Counted from the stretch's first letter, positions 35,080 through 46,239 are shown. The stretch: 64,000 nucleotides of DNA from Mycocentrospora acerina (GCA_022701365.1 JAKUHH010000303.1:340127-404126); one strand, 5' to 3'. Made by a program: numbers and translations. Notes: a model not told the origin generated them from the sequence alone.

Positions 35080-36926
35080 AGAATTGCTGGGTGCGTTTGT
35101 GTTCGCTGGGCAGGTTGCAGTGAGACGTCGAAAGACGGCTTGCTGCGGCTGATGTTCTATGGAATCGCAACGGAAATGAAGGATGGGTTTAGTGTAGCTT
35201 TTCAGTAATGCATACATGACGCCCGCACACAACTGTGTCTCTAAATATTGCAAATGTGATTCCTGTCTTGCACATGACCTGTGGAATATGAAGTAGCTAT
35301 CAACATCATCCCGCCACCCAGTTTCATACTTTGTTGGAAGCTGATAACATTAGCGCACTTTACCAGTTCCTTGTCGCGTCTACACATTGGAAGTAGGTTG
35401 GAGAATACACCAACGCCTTGAAGCAACAGAACCTCAAATCAGTCGTAATAGTCTGAAGAATACAGCGACGTCTTGAAAGCAAAGAAAGCCAAGTCAACTG
35501 TATTAGTTTGAAGAACACATCATCGTCTTGAAAGCAACAAAACCTCACATCAGTCGTAGTAGCCTGAAGAATACACACCATGAATCCTCATCGGTTTAAT
35601 AAACTAGTACACGCCCCCGCCCCCCTTTACATACCTCAATACACCCCCGTCGTCCAGTTAATTTCCTATTCACATTTTAAAAAAAAACAGCAATATGACG
35701 AGATTATAGTAGTATTTCGTCTAAACGTAAAATTTCTGCGCGCGTGTGGTTGGAGAATACAGATGATGTTTTTGAAGGATGGGTTCTTGGGTTGGGGAGG
35801 GGGTGTTCTTCATGTAGGCTGTTGAGTAGGCCTTTTTTCGTTTTAAATTTTTTTTTTGAAATTAGTCTTGCAGAAGAGCGCCATGTTTTGCTTTGCTACG
35901 TCTGATTTAAGAGTAACCATTCTGCAGTACGGTGGGCGGTGGTTGGAGAATACGAATGCTTGTAAGCGGGGAGGGAATTACTTTTCTATTGGGGGTTGTT
36001 GTATTCGTGGTGGTTTTTATTTGTAATGTGTTTTGTAGACTTGATTGAGATTGAAGGACTTCTTTAGTGGTATGAACCCGTATCTATTGTAGAAGAAATA
36101 ATTAGTTGCTGTATACATGCGACTTTTGCTGCTTGAGGATTATGTCATCTCCAGCCTCTTGTATTCTTCAGCCTCGGCATCGGGGGAACGCCGGCGTGGG
36201 ATAAATCTCGGCGGCAAAGTTTGCACCGGGAGTGTAGTTTCTCCGTCTGCGCACAGTCCAGCTGCACGGGTATAAAGACGTCTCGCCCTACTTAAAGGAG
36301 CCGGTATCAGTAGAGTAGACAATTAACATTGTTTATTTTAATCGTGGCTCCGCTTAGGCGGCTTGCTGAGGGTTATCCCATTTTTCTGTGGATAGTCTTC
36401 CGTTCCCGGCCCCGTAGAGTGATACCGCCCGTCTTCCTACCAGCTACTGTCCGTGAAAAGATGGATCGAAGTTGTGGGACGGTGTGGGACATATCCTCGT
36501 TTCTGTCCTTGAGTATTTGAGTTCGATATTCATGGGAGAGATGAGATGAGATGGAAGTCACAATGCTTCGTCGTTGTCTTTGCCCGTTGAAGTTTCGGGG
36601 CTCCGCAGATTTTTCATGCGGGGTGCTTTGAAGGGCAATGATTCGATGATGAAGACGAACCAGGCACGTGTCACCGTGTTCGTTACGAGTGTTTTTTTCG
36701 GTATGCGATTTGCTTGTAGTTGAATTTGTAAGGATGCATTTTTCCGTTGCGGACAGAGCTCTGATGCTGCGAATTGTGATGGGCATGTCTTTATGCAACA
36801 ATGTAAATCTCGCAAATTCGAAGTAGCGTGCTCTGCTGCAAACGCCGTCGCTTGAATGCACCTAAAATCACGCTGAATAAAGATCATAAATGCGCCAATA
36901 TACAACTGCTCTCTCAGATATGCGAT
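35080..36926. other. Gene-poor convergent spacer with minisatellite
   Basis: 1.85 kb between the 3' ends of uL1 and CID2. It contains a ~56-bp tandem repeat (35400-35580) and two isolated copies of the repeat's leading motif (35748-35760, 35941-35953). A 162-codon minus-strand frame (36373-36861) and a 115-codon one overlapping it have no recognisable domain. No gene is called. Confidence 0.55.
35400..35580. repeat. Degenerate ~56-bp minisatellite, three units plus a partial
   Basis: Units are 35400-35454, 35455-35509 and 35510-35565, with a partial at 35566-35580. Each starts G(G/A)AGAA(T/C)ACA, has CG(C/T)CTTGAA(A)GCAA near base 15-28, and ends with CA..TCGTA.TAG.CT. Units 1 and 3 resemble each other more than unit 2. 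The motif GGTTGGAGAATAC leads into unit 1 (35396-35408) and recurs exactly at 35748-35760 and 35941-35953 without the rest of the unit. Confidence 0.8.
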
Positions 36927-37561
36927 TCATTGTTGTCGTGTCGCGCGCCATTTATCAAACGCCTCGTCTGCCGTCTCGTGGTTCGTTGCGCATCGTTCTC
37001 CGATCAAACTCCATGTTCTCATCCTTATAATCTTCTCCACCGCCCTCTCGTTCCTCATCAATGTGGCTAGACTCTCGGTTCTCGCCTCCTGTGGAAAGTA
37101 ACGCCCAGAGTATGGGTCCAATCTCTCGTCCACCACACGCTCTCTCGCCTTGGAGTCCTCAATCTGCCGTAGCACACTATCGGGATCGTCTGGGTCTGGC
37201 GATGTAGCAACACCTGCACAGTAGTCCAGCACGTTTGACCGCACAGCCCACGAGGGGTACAAGACTCGTTCCTTAAATTGTTCGCATTGCTCAGACGGTA
37301 TGGCTCTCCCCGGTATTGAAAGCTGTCGTGTGGATGTGGATGTGGGGTCGAAGCCGCGCTGTGCAGGTGTGAGCAGCGCGTTAAGATTTTGTGTTATCGA
37401 GTCGTCGATTGTGCCGCGTGATATACGGAGGAAGTCTGTTAGGTGGCTCGTGGTTAGTCGGTGCGTTGAAAGAAATATATTTGAGTGACCAAACCTCGAA
37501 GTGCAGTTTGATTGAAGCAGAACTGTGGCGTGAGACGCGGAGCAGAGGAGGGTTGCGACAT
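36927..37561 (-). CDS. cid2: Caffeine-induced death protein 2 homologue
   Basis: The model has exons 37561..37495 and 37435..36927 with a 59 bp intron (GTTTGG...AACAG). The joined product is 191 aa. It reads MSQPSSAPRLTPQFCFNQTA, then LRDFLRISRGTIDDSITQN and LNALLTPAQRGFDP, then YPSWAVRSNVLDYCAGVATS, ending with a helical stretch (SLATLMRNERAVEKII). This wording matches fungal Cid2 proteins as I remember them. S. pombe cid2 was found in a caffeine-sensitivity context; its biochemical role is not established. No catalytic motif, membrane span or signal peptide is seen. It is divergent from CDC9 with 437 bp between the two ATGs. Confidence 0.85.
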
Positions 37562-37998
37562 AGCGGGCGAGGATGGAGGTGCTGGCTCCTGTGATGGAGC
37601 GTGTTGCCAGAGTAATCTCGCCAGATCGAAGATGGTTTCGGGTTGTAGGGGTGATTTGGTACAGAGGATGTTGCTAGGCGGCGATTTTAAGAATGATGAT
37701 GAGCATAGATGGAATGTATAATGATGTCAGCACTTATCACGTGCACTTTCTCGACGCGTCGGAGCTTCGCGTTTCGCGTCAAGGGTGCCTAAATTGTGTT
37801 CCCGCTTCACGAAGTCCACGCTCTCTTCATAACCAGAGCATGCCCCTACGCTTCAATGCTTCTTGTTCCAATTTCCTAACACCCTGTCGTTTAAGAAGTC
37901 CCCTATCTCCACTTTGTTTGCGTAGTGCTCTTCCCGCCTTACTTCACTATAGTCATTATCAGTGTCAAAACGCCCTCCAAAACCACCACTTATCAGCC
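37562..37998. promoter_or_regulatory. Divergent CID2/CDC9 promoter with MCB-like sites
   Basis: The 437 bp between two start codons contain ACGCGT (37754-37759), the exact MluI cell-cycle box. Just downstream are two overlapping TTCGCGT cores (37766-37772 and 37773-37779), which read ACGCGAA on the other strand. All lie ~220-245 bp before the CDC9 ATG. In budding yeast, CDC9 is an MBF target through ACGCGT boxes; a conserved arrangement here is inference. Confidence 0.55.
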
Positions 37999-40861
37999 AT
38001 GCCTCCCAAACAGGCTACTCTTGGGTACGTCAAGTCTTCGCAGACTACCTTGGGGTGCGGTTGTGTCTAGAATTGCAATATTTCGCGATCTCTGTACTAA
38101 CTCCATTTACTTAGGAAGTTCTTCGGAAAGCCCAACGACACCGTAGCAAAGCAGCAATCGAAGTTGTCCTTTTCGACCAGGCCAAAGACCGAAAAGAAAG
38201 ATGTAGAGCTGAAAGAAGAGCCCGAGTCGCCGCCCGACGAAGTCAAGACACCAGACAATGGCAAAGACGAGCCTGACGCAGAAGTCAAAGAGGAGAAGAA
38301 TGGCGGGAGCATGGAGGTCGATAGCCCAATTTCAGAAGGCGGCAGAAAGAGGCAGGTTAAAGAAGAAGAAGTAGACTCTGAAGACGAACCTCCTACCAAA
38401 CGGCAACGAAGAAAACCTGCAAAGGAGACTGCAGGATCCAAGAAAATCGACGAACAGGCTGAGCAGCCCAAGAAACTGGAAGCGTCACCAAAGAAAGCGA
38501 ATAAGCCATCAACCAAGTCGAAGAAGTCAGTTGTGAAACCGAAGGTTGAAGAGTTGGAAGCAGAGGACGAGGACGAGGAAATTGCTGCACCCAAAAAAGT
38601 TGCTCAAAGTGAAAAAGATCTGGAGAAGTCGCCCGCAAAAGATGATTCCAACTCAAGTCCAAAGGATGAGGAGCTATTGAGCTCAGACGAAGAGCCAGAG
38701 GAGGTGAAACAGAAAGCTCGGAAGAAGGTTCAGACCACATTGACAACAATGACGAAAGATCTGTATCCGGACTGGAAGTCTGGTGAGCCCGTACCATATG
38801 CCGCGCTATGCACAACTTTCTCTAAGATTGAGATGACAACAAAACGTCTAGAGATTCTTGCCCATTGCTCACTTTTCTTACGACAAGTGCTGCGACTGAC
38901 CCCTGCTGATCTGCTCCCTACTGTCCTCCTTATGATCAATAAGCTTGCTGCCGACTATGCGGGTATTGAGCTTGGGATCGGCGAGTCTCTCATCATGAAG
39001 GCCATATCGGAAAGCACTGGACGGAGTTTGGCTCATATCAAAAGTGATCAAAACGAAATCGGCGACCTTGGTCTTGTAGCCGCCAAGAGTCGATCGAAGC
39101 AGCCAACGATGTTCAAACCCAAGGCTCTGACAGTGCAAGGTGTGCACAAAGGTTTGCTGGCCATTGCGACGATAGAGGGACAGGGCTCGCAGGGACGCAA
39201 GGTCGATGGTATCAAAAAGTTATTGTCAGCAGCCGATGCGGCCATTGCTGGAAAACAAATTGATATCGAGAAGGACAAGGGAGGACCTAGCGAAGCCAAA
39301 TATATTGTGCGGACGCTGGAGGGTAAACTTCGGTTAGGTCTTGCGGAGAGGACAGTTGTGGTTGCTTTGTCGCAAGCCATGATATTCCACGAAATGTCAC
39401 AGGAGACCAAGGTTCCATCAACAACAGATTTGGCCACGGCCGAATCTATACTAAAATCTGTGTACAGGTAAGACCACTAATTCTCAAGACTGAGCTGTTT
39501 TACTGACAGAGTCCACAGTGAACTCCCGAGCTATGAGGTCATTGTTCCTGCCATGCTTGAGCACGGTCTAGCTAAATTGCGTGAAAATTGTCGCCTGCAG
39601 CCAGGCGTCCCGCTCAAGCCTATGCTAGCCAAACCGACAAAATCCATCACAGAGGTTCTCGATCGCTTCGAGGGCAAAGACTTCACGTGTGAGTACAAGT
39701 ATGACGGGGAACGAGCTCAGATACACTTTGTGGCGCATGAATCTTCAATGGAAATGGCCACAGCAGCTCCTGCTGTTGGAAAGAGTGACCGTGGTGTGTC
39801 AAACATTTTTTCGAGGAATTCTGAAGATTTATCTAAGAAGTACCCTGATATTCTTGCCAAGCTTCCTACCTGGATCAAACCTAGCACTACCAGTTTCGTT
39901 CTAGATTGCGAGACTGTAGCCTGGGATATGGTGGAGAAGAAGGTCTTGCCCTTTCAGCAACTTATGACACGAAAAAGAAAAGATGTGAAGGTCGAGGATG
40001 TAAAAGTTCAGGTTTGCGTATTTGCATTCGATATCCTCTATCTCAACGGCGAGGTATGGTATTCTACTCTGCTTTAATTCCATTTACTGACTCACTCAGG
40101 CTCTCGTGAATAAATCCTTTCGCGAGCGTCGTGAAGCACTATTGGGAGCTTTTGATCCAGTAGAAGGCGAGTTCTCGTTCGCAAAGTACGGCAACACCAA
40201 CGAGTTGGAAGAAATCCAAATTCTTCTTGAAGATTCGGTTAAAGCTTCATGTGAGGGTCTCATGGTGAAGATGCTTGACGGCCCTGAATCTTCGTATGAA
40301 CCTTCAAAACGATCACAGAACTGGCTCAAGGTCAAAAAAGATTACCTTGCCGGCGTTGGCGACTCTCTCGATTTAGTCGTGCTAGGTGCATATTATGGTA
40401 GAGGCAAGCGAACCAGCTGGTACGGAGCCTTCCTACTTGCGTGTTACAATCCGAATACGCAAAACTACGAGACTGTCTGCAATATTGGTACTGGATTTTC
40501 TGAAGCCATTCTCGAGACCTTTCACAAGCAGCTGTCAGAAATCGTAATCGACCGACCCAAGCCTTTCTACACCCATTCGACCGGCAATAAGGATCAACCC
40601 GATGTATGGTTCGAGCCGCGTTACGTGTGGGAAGTGAAGACTGCCGATCTTACACTGTCACCACGCTATAGAGCTGCCGCCGATGAGGTGTCGGGTGGTG
40701 GGAAGGGAATCAGCTTAAGATTTCCCCGCTTTATCAAGGAGAGGGACGATAAGAAGCCCGATCAAGCATCTACATCGAGGATGATCGCTGAGATGTACCA
40801 GAGGCAGGAAAGTGTGTCGAAGACCAAGGGGCCCAGTGCCGACGATGACTTTGAGTACTGA
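37999..40861 (+). CDS. cdc9: ATP-dependent DNA ligase I (CDC9)
   Basis: The model has exons 37999..38024 (26 nt), 38115..39467, 39519..40053 and 40100..40861, with introns of 90, 51 and 46 bp. The product is 891 aa. A PCNA-interacting box QATLGKFF is at residues 5-12, its codons split by the first intron. Residues 15-~210 are a charged, disordered Lys/Glu-rich region with nuclear-type basic clusters (TKRQRRK). The DNA-binding domain follows (YAALCTTFSKIEMTTKR). The adenylation motif I is EYKYDGERAQIH with nucleophile Lys520. Later nucleotidyltransferase motifs include CEGLMVKML and NWLKVKKDY, then an OB-fold and a C-terminus ending ADDDFEY. The enzyme seals Okazaki fragments and repair nicks. 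Confidence 0.96.
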
Positions 40862-42263
40862 TATGGAGGACAATGCGTACCAGTGCAGTACGCACAATAG
40901 CTCATTTCAGTTCCGTCCAGAGAAAGATGTCTTCTCGAGGAGTGTTTCATTTTTACTAAGAGAATATGAGACTATGAGAAAATGAGACCATCACGAAGGT
41001 TAACCATATCAGTCTGTTGCTGAGCCACCTTGAAGCACGTTCCAAACAAGAATGTAATGTTGTTTTGCCATTGGAGATTGCCCCCAACCATGCTTGGCGA
41101 GCGTCGGCATTCCGCTCAGCCAACAACAGACGGCGCTCGGGGATCCAATGATGCACATCGGTAGTCAGTGCGTCGTGGCATGTGCATAACTAACGCATGC
41201 AATAGCGGTTCGGGTAGCGCTCGTTCCAGGACCCTGTTCCATCTCCCTGTCAACATACAGACGCTCTGAGCTCGGGTGCGGATGCTCGAGACACCTGCTG
41301 CAAATATACCGCACAAGCCTGCGTAATAGCTCCACCACTAGCTGAGATCAACATGTGGCACAGTTATTAAACTGCAGTCGCTGATAATGAACATCCTACG
41401 CGGTATTCTATGGTAGTGTAGTATTGGTCATTCTTTCTAAAGTGCTTTTCTTTCCCTCGCTGCCTCTTTTTGGTTACGTTAGGGGGCGTCTAGTGCAACC
41501 CTTCTTGAATGATGGCTGCATCTTAGCATGTGAACCCCACGCGTTAAAAGTAGCGAATAGCTTACATGTCAAGGGAGACCATAGTAGACCTTAGAGCAGA
41601 GCTTGGCACTGTATTGTCGTTGGTTGAACTTGTGCAAGGCGACGGAGCAACACAACATTTCTTGTGGGTCACAAGATAGTTTACACATTTAAAGTACGTA
41701 CCGACTCCAACTCTATTCACGTTACTCCTCGCTACATTGATGAATGATCAAGTACAAGCGGATCGAACGTCGCGGTTTATATGCATGCTACTTGCTGTAG
41801 GCAGGCTAGTCAGGGCCTCGATGCATCTGGAAAAACGAAGTCAGGCATGTTCTCCGCTCCTTCGAATCCCATATGCCCTGCAACTAGTTCCCCATGGGCC
41901 ACACACTTATCTTATGTGTAACGAAATCTTATGCATATGATTGGCGGCCAGCGATTCCGTTGCCCATGAAAACATGCGGGGATCTTGTTCTCCGGGGACG
42001 ACTGGAGAATGCTCTGATTGAGCATCCCTCTGACGATCACATTGGCTCAACGGGAACGGAATTGCTTCGGCGTGGGAAAATGCTTAGGCCAGAGCTAGGC
42101 TATCGAATCTGTTTTCCGGTAAGCTTTTCTGCCTCGTTGGCAGCAAACCACGCCAGTAGTAATTCTCTTCCACGTCAGCACGCACACCAATTCTTACCCA
42201 GCGTCTACTTAGGAGCTTTGTCTGCTTTCTTCCTTCGCTCCTTTCACGTTGATCTGGTGGCAC
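40862..42263. other. Spacer without a supported gene
   Basis: 1.4 kb between CDC9 and the regulator fragment. Only short frames occur. The longest (41894-42448, plus) runs over the zinc-cluster exon in a different frame. I see no repeat, RNA gene or transposon end. Confidence 0.5.
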
Positions 42264-42765
42264 ATGTATGCACAACAAGGCAGTTCCAGCGACTCCTTGC
42301 GGACCCTTCGCGCCCTTCTTCCTGCCTCGGGCGCACGCGAAGATTCACAACCGGTTCCGAAACGAAGCCGCGTCTCCTTCGCATGCTCTACATGTCGGAC
42401 GCGAAAAACCAAGGTAGTATAGCAACACGTGGCTTTAACCTGAACTGATCATTACTTTCGCCCAGTGTGACGGCCGCCGTCCGCAATGCAACGAGTGTGT
42501 TGCCCGCAAGACTGAGTGTCAATATACAGAGACCGAAAACGCTCAGTTGAGGCGGAAACATGCCGATCTTGAAGAGCTATTCGAGCTGCTGAAAACTCTT
42601 CCGGAACAGGAAGCTGTTGATCTCCTAGGGAGGATTAGAAGTGGCGCAGAGCCTACAGATATTGTAGGTCAGGTCCGGGACGGGACGCTTCTTATGCAAT
42701 TATCTTCAGCATTTGGAGGTCATGAGAGAACTGGCACAGACGCACAGCCCAGTCACGACGAATGA
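42264..42765 (+). CDS. Zn(II)2Cys6 transcription-factor N-terminus, apparently truncated
   Basis: The model has exons 42264..42413 and 42466..42765 with a 52 bp intron (GTAGTA...CCCAG), giving 149 aa. The zinc cluster is complete: Cys41, 44, 51, 58, 61 and 68 in CSTCRTRKTKC-DGRRPQCNEC-VARKTEC. The intron falls exactly between Lys50 and Cys51. A short linker and a coiled-coil-like segment follow (LRRKHADLEELFELLKTL), then LLGRIRSGAEPTDIVGQVRDG. This segment is typical of full-length fungal regulators, which normally continue for 400-600 residues. Here the frame ends soon after in TGA and the next 1.3 kb has no matching frame. Either the gene is a decayed or truncated regulator, or it makes a DNA-binding-only protein. 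The start is the nearest ATG in frame. Confidence 0.6.
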
Positions 42766-44119
42766 AACTTGGTAAGTGAAATACACTTCAGTAAAACTAC
42801 ATATATGTTCGTTTCCCCTGATCTCTGAACCAGAATGATATCCATGGACTACTACATCGCCACTCACTCCATAAAGGTGGACAACATAATTTGTTAGTGA
42901 ATCGAGGAGCGAGTTGACCTCAAATCCTCTACCGCCAGAGACCAACACGACTGTGTAAATTCTACAGAGCACCAACGAATCTACATCTATAGTTGTTTCA
43001 AATCTCGAAAGATCGCGGTAGATTCTCCCAGGACAAACGACATATCACTATCGTCTGGCGAACCAGATCAATCGAAGCTCTCCACAACGATGAGGTGGTG
43101 GCCTCACAATTGAACGAATAACCGACATGATGATGAGAAAAAAATCTGGCCTTGTGTCGGAGCAATTCGACGAATAGATCATTATGTAGAAGAAAGTTCA
43201 AGCTGAGCTAATTTGGGGCGGGTGTAAAGTAGCCTTTCCGACAACTCTGTCTGCCATTTGGACGTTTATTCTGAGCACTTGATGTAAAATGCAAATTACT
43301 CCTTCACCCGTCGCCGCAAGTCTCTATTTTTCGAGCCCTGAAAATCCACTTGTACTCTAGATATAGAACTTTCTCTCCTGTTTGGTGCGAAGGTCTGGAA
43401 TCAATTCGCGGTCAAGTGAAAAAATACCGAGTTTAGCAAGTCCGTCAAGACGCTGAAAATCTTCACCAAAGCTTCCCCGTACTCTTCTGAGTTACTTGGG
43501 CGTAACAGATATATTGTAGATTTTTTTGGACTCCTGACAGACTTGAAAGGGTTGGAAAAGCTGTGCTGAGGTCTCTTGATTCGGCACATCGGGCCATGAG
43601 GGTCTCAATACTGATCAGAATACCTCGCTAATAACCGAAACTATCATTTTCTCAGTACAAGTTTATGGGATATAAAGAGTGACTTTCAGCAAATTCGTAG
43701 AGCTACCGTAAAGTTTTTATGATGAAGTCCTCTCCGTCTCACAACCATTCCGAAAGTCTCGACAGTACATAGGAACCTGATTAAATCCCTCTATTCTATC
43801 ATTGTTTACAATATTCTTGCAGCCACGGATAAGTAAAAGTCACGTACTACACACCTTCACTGATTTCCCCTCAATTCGGCGGCATTGAGACAAGGATACA
43901 ATGTTGAAGTCACACTCGCACATTCCAAATTTATCCTACAGTCCTGGTCATCGTCTAATGAGCTGGGGCTTTTTAATGCTTCTCAAGCATGTACATTTTG
44001 CCCCTATAATCAGTATACGCAAAAATTGCCCTACTAATATCTTTTTCGAAAGGGAAAGTAGTTTCACTAATGAACCTCTATTGCTATGGTAGTACACTGT
44101 AAGCACTCCTACTAATAGC
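42766..44119. other. Gene-poor stretch after the regulator fragment
   Basis: 1.35 kb with only short open frames on both strands and no recognisable protein segment. It is where the missing C-terminal part of the regulator would be expected. Base composition is moderately AT-rich. No repeat is obvious. Confidence 0.5.
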
Positions 44120-44937
44120 CTAGCCTAAATACCTTTCGCTCTCCAAAAATGCCTTAATATTCGGTCTTGCTTCCAGCGCATCCACAAACTCAATCAGCCT
44201 CGGATATTCCTGCAAGTTCTTCCGGCCATTCTTCGTCAATTCCTCATCATGACATATCTGGTACAGCACCATATCCGCATACGTAAATTTATTCCCACTG
44301 ACGAATGGCCCCCTCTGAGCAAAACTATTGCCCTGAAGATGCTGCGTTACGGCTTTGAGAGCGTGTGGACGTGTGGTGCTGCAGTGCTTTGGGTATTCTA
44401 CGTCTTTCTCTGGGTTGAAAAAGGCATTTATGAAACGAGTGCGCCCTAAATTGTTACCTATTAGCTGGGGGAGATTCTTTGGTGCATGAAAGGAATTGAA
44501 AGGGGCAGCGTACAGTCAATGACTATATCGCAGATCTGATCTGTGAAGTATTTTTCTTCTTCCGTCTTGCCATCATACATATCGTCCAATAGCCGCGAAA
44601 AGTGTCGTAGCATGGGGTAGCTTTGCGTTAGAATCCTGCCGTTCAACTCGACAACAGGTATGTTGGCCGTAGGATTCAGCGCCCTGATCTTTTCTTCTTT
44701 GTATGACGGGAATTCTTCAAACGTGTAGCGTACATCTTCATAGGCTATGCCAGCGTCCTTGACATTTGAATTAGCATAGGCCAATTAGTGAGTGGGGGAG
44801 AGTGTACGCACTTCCCATAGTAAACGAACGGCTTGACCGCGCCCGCGAGACTGGAAATCAAAGTAGTGTAATGTGGGGACACCACCGATTTTTTCATTAT
44901 TAGGCCCTGGAGTGCCGTATGTTTTTGAGGTAGGCAT
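44120..44937 (-). CDS. Glutathione S-transferase, sigma-like
   Basis: The model has exons 44937..44812, 44757..44514 and 44445..44120, with introns of 54 and 68 bp. The product is 231 aa, a normal GST length. The N-terminal thioredoxin-like domain has LHYFDFQSRGRGQAVRLLWE, with Tyr25 at the place of the sigma/alpha-class catalytic tyrosine. It continues with the cis-proline segment NIPVVELNGRIL and the glutathione gamma-glutamyl site QSYPMLRHFSRLL. The C-terminal helical domain includes ICDIVIDWRTRFINAFFNP across splice 2, then GNKFTYADMVLYQIC and EYPRLIEFVDALEARPNIK. The tripeptide end RYLG has no targeting signal. It likely conjugates glutathione to electrophiles in the cytosol; substrate unknown. 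It lies 424 bp downstream of a second GST on the same strand. Confidence 0.88.
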
Positions 44938-45361
44938 ATTGGAGCAACAATTGCTTGTTGTAAGACGATTTGATCTTGATTTGAGAAGGAAGAAGATAGT
45001 ACAATGATGTGATACTCGTCAATTACATAGAATGCTGACACGTGGGTCATATTTATATCCGCTTTCTAGGAAGGTACTCATGAGGGGTAGCGGGGCGTCG
45101 TCCAATGACAGTCACATGGTAGGTAAATGGGGGTTGATTTGGAATGCTGCGAAATAACCTAGGCCTGGAGGACTCCGGGGGAATGGAATGACGCACAGAA
45201 GTCTAGAAACATATAATATTGTATCCGGAGCTAAGAGAAACTTTTCTGCTCTTGACCGGCATTAAATCGAAGCCGAGGCTGACCAAACGCCAAACACCTA
45301 TCAACATTAATGTGCGCTCATAGGAGCAAACACACCCGTTACTACTTTGCCAACCCTAAAA
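44938..45361. other. Spacer between the two GST genes
   Basis: 424 bp holding the promoter of the sigma-like GST and the 3' end of the omega GST. An open frame passes through from the GST side without any domain. No stress-type binding site is claimed. Confidence 0.45.
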
Positions 45362-46239
45362 TTAAGGGAGACCCTTTCCTGAATTCACAGCATCAGCCAC
45401 CTGACTTGTCCCTGGCCTGTTCTCTGCATATCGCTCGTAGCTATCCAAGTACAAGTCCTCAGTACTCGTCGTCATCTTGACGCTCTCTTCGTCCTCAAGC
45501 GCATCAACCCACTTCTTCCACCTGCTCCCCTCCTCGGGCTCTGGCCACCCACGATAGGGACCCAGCACACGTCGAAGTCTCAACACCCACGGTGCAATCT
45601 GCACATCCACAAATGACATCTGGGAGCCGAGGAAGAAAGGTCCTTCAGGGTCCGCCGCGTCGACTAGTTTGCCGATTTGATTGCGTAGTTCAGTAGCATG
45701 TGAAACCTGATCGTTGGCGTCTTGCGCTTGGAGGAACTTGTAGAACACAGGAATAATGTGACGGTTCACATGGTCGGACCAGAGCCGGCATGTGGCACGA
45801 GTTTGTGCATCAGGAGGTAGGAGAACGAGACCGGTATTCAAATCCTCAAGATACTCCATAATTACAGTAGATTCATGAGTTGACCATGTTGGGCCATGGC
45901 GAAGGGCGGGAACAAGTCCTCGGGGATTGACATCAAGAAGCGACTGCGGCTTCTTGTAAGGGTCCACCTCGATATATTGATAGGGTATTTTCTTGAACTC
46001 AAGGGATATCCAAACGCGTTGAACGAAGGGACTGAGCAATACTTAGCATGTCTTCAAGAATGATACTAAATGCGCATTTGGCTAGAATGGGCATGAGAAG
46101 ATTCTCACCAAAAGCAGCTACCAAACAGCTTCAGGCTGTTTTCCGCTGCATGGTCTTTGGCTGTTATCAAAGCATCGCCAGTCGCCTTCTTATGGTAGGT
46201 TTTTTTCAAAGGATCCCCGCCCTGGTTTGTGTCGGTCAT
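45362..46239 (-). CDS. Omega-class glutathione transferase
   Basis: The model has exons 46239..46109 and 46031..45362 with a 77 bp intron (GTGAGA...GCTCAG). The product is 266 aa. The active-site motif is GSCFCPFVQRVW, with Cys44 as the expected omega-class nucleophile. The intron splits exactly the Cys44 codon (TG|T). Other class features are IEVDPYKKPQSLLDVNPRGL, VPALRHG, ESTVIMEYLEDL, RLWSDHVNRHIIP and EGPFFLGSQMSFVDVQIAPW. Omega GSTs act as thioltransferases, dehydroascorbate reductases or deglutathionylases rather than classical conjugating enzymes. The frame is open upstream of 46239. A further ATG at 46425 would add a 62-residue extension without Asp or Glu (see findings). Confidence 0.9.

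Noticed and set aside
34010..35253. Long minus-strand open frames (225 and 271 codons) across the uL1 gene
   Set aside because: They lie opposite exons of a highly biased ribosomal protein gene and ignore its introns. C-ending sense codons remove stops on the other strand. The translations show no domain.
35400..35580. Possible CRISPR-like array at the 56-bp repeat
   Set aside because: Repeats are degenerate and directly abutting with no spacers, and this is a eukaryotic nuclear sequence.
36373..36861. 162-codon minus-strand frame downstream of CID2
   Set aside because: No domain or conserved wording, and a second frame overlaps it. It lies in the CID2 3' region.
41894..42448. 184-codon plus-strand frame over the zinc-cluster exon
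   Set aside because: The zinc-cluster frame in the same bases gives a perfect six-cysteine motif with correct splicing, so this frame is a shadow.
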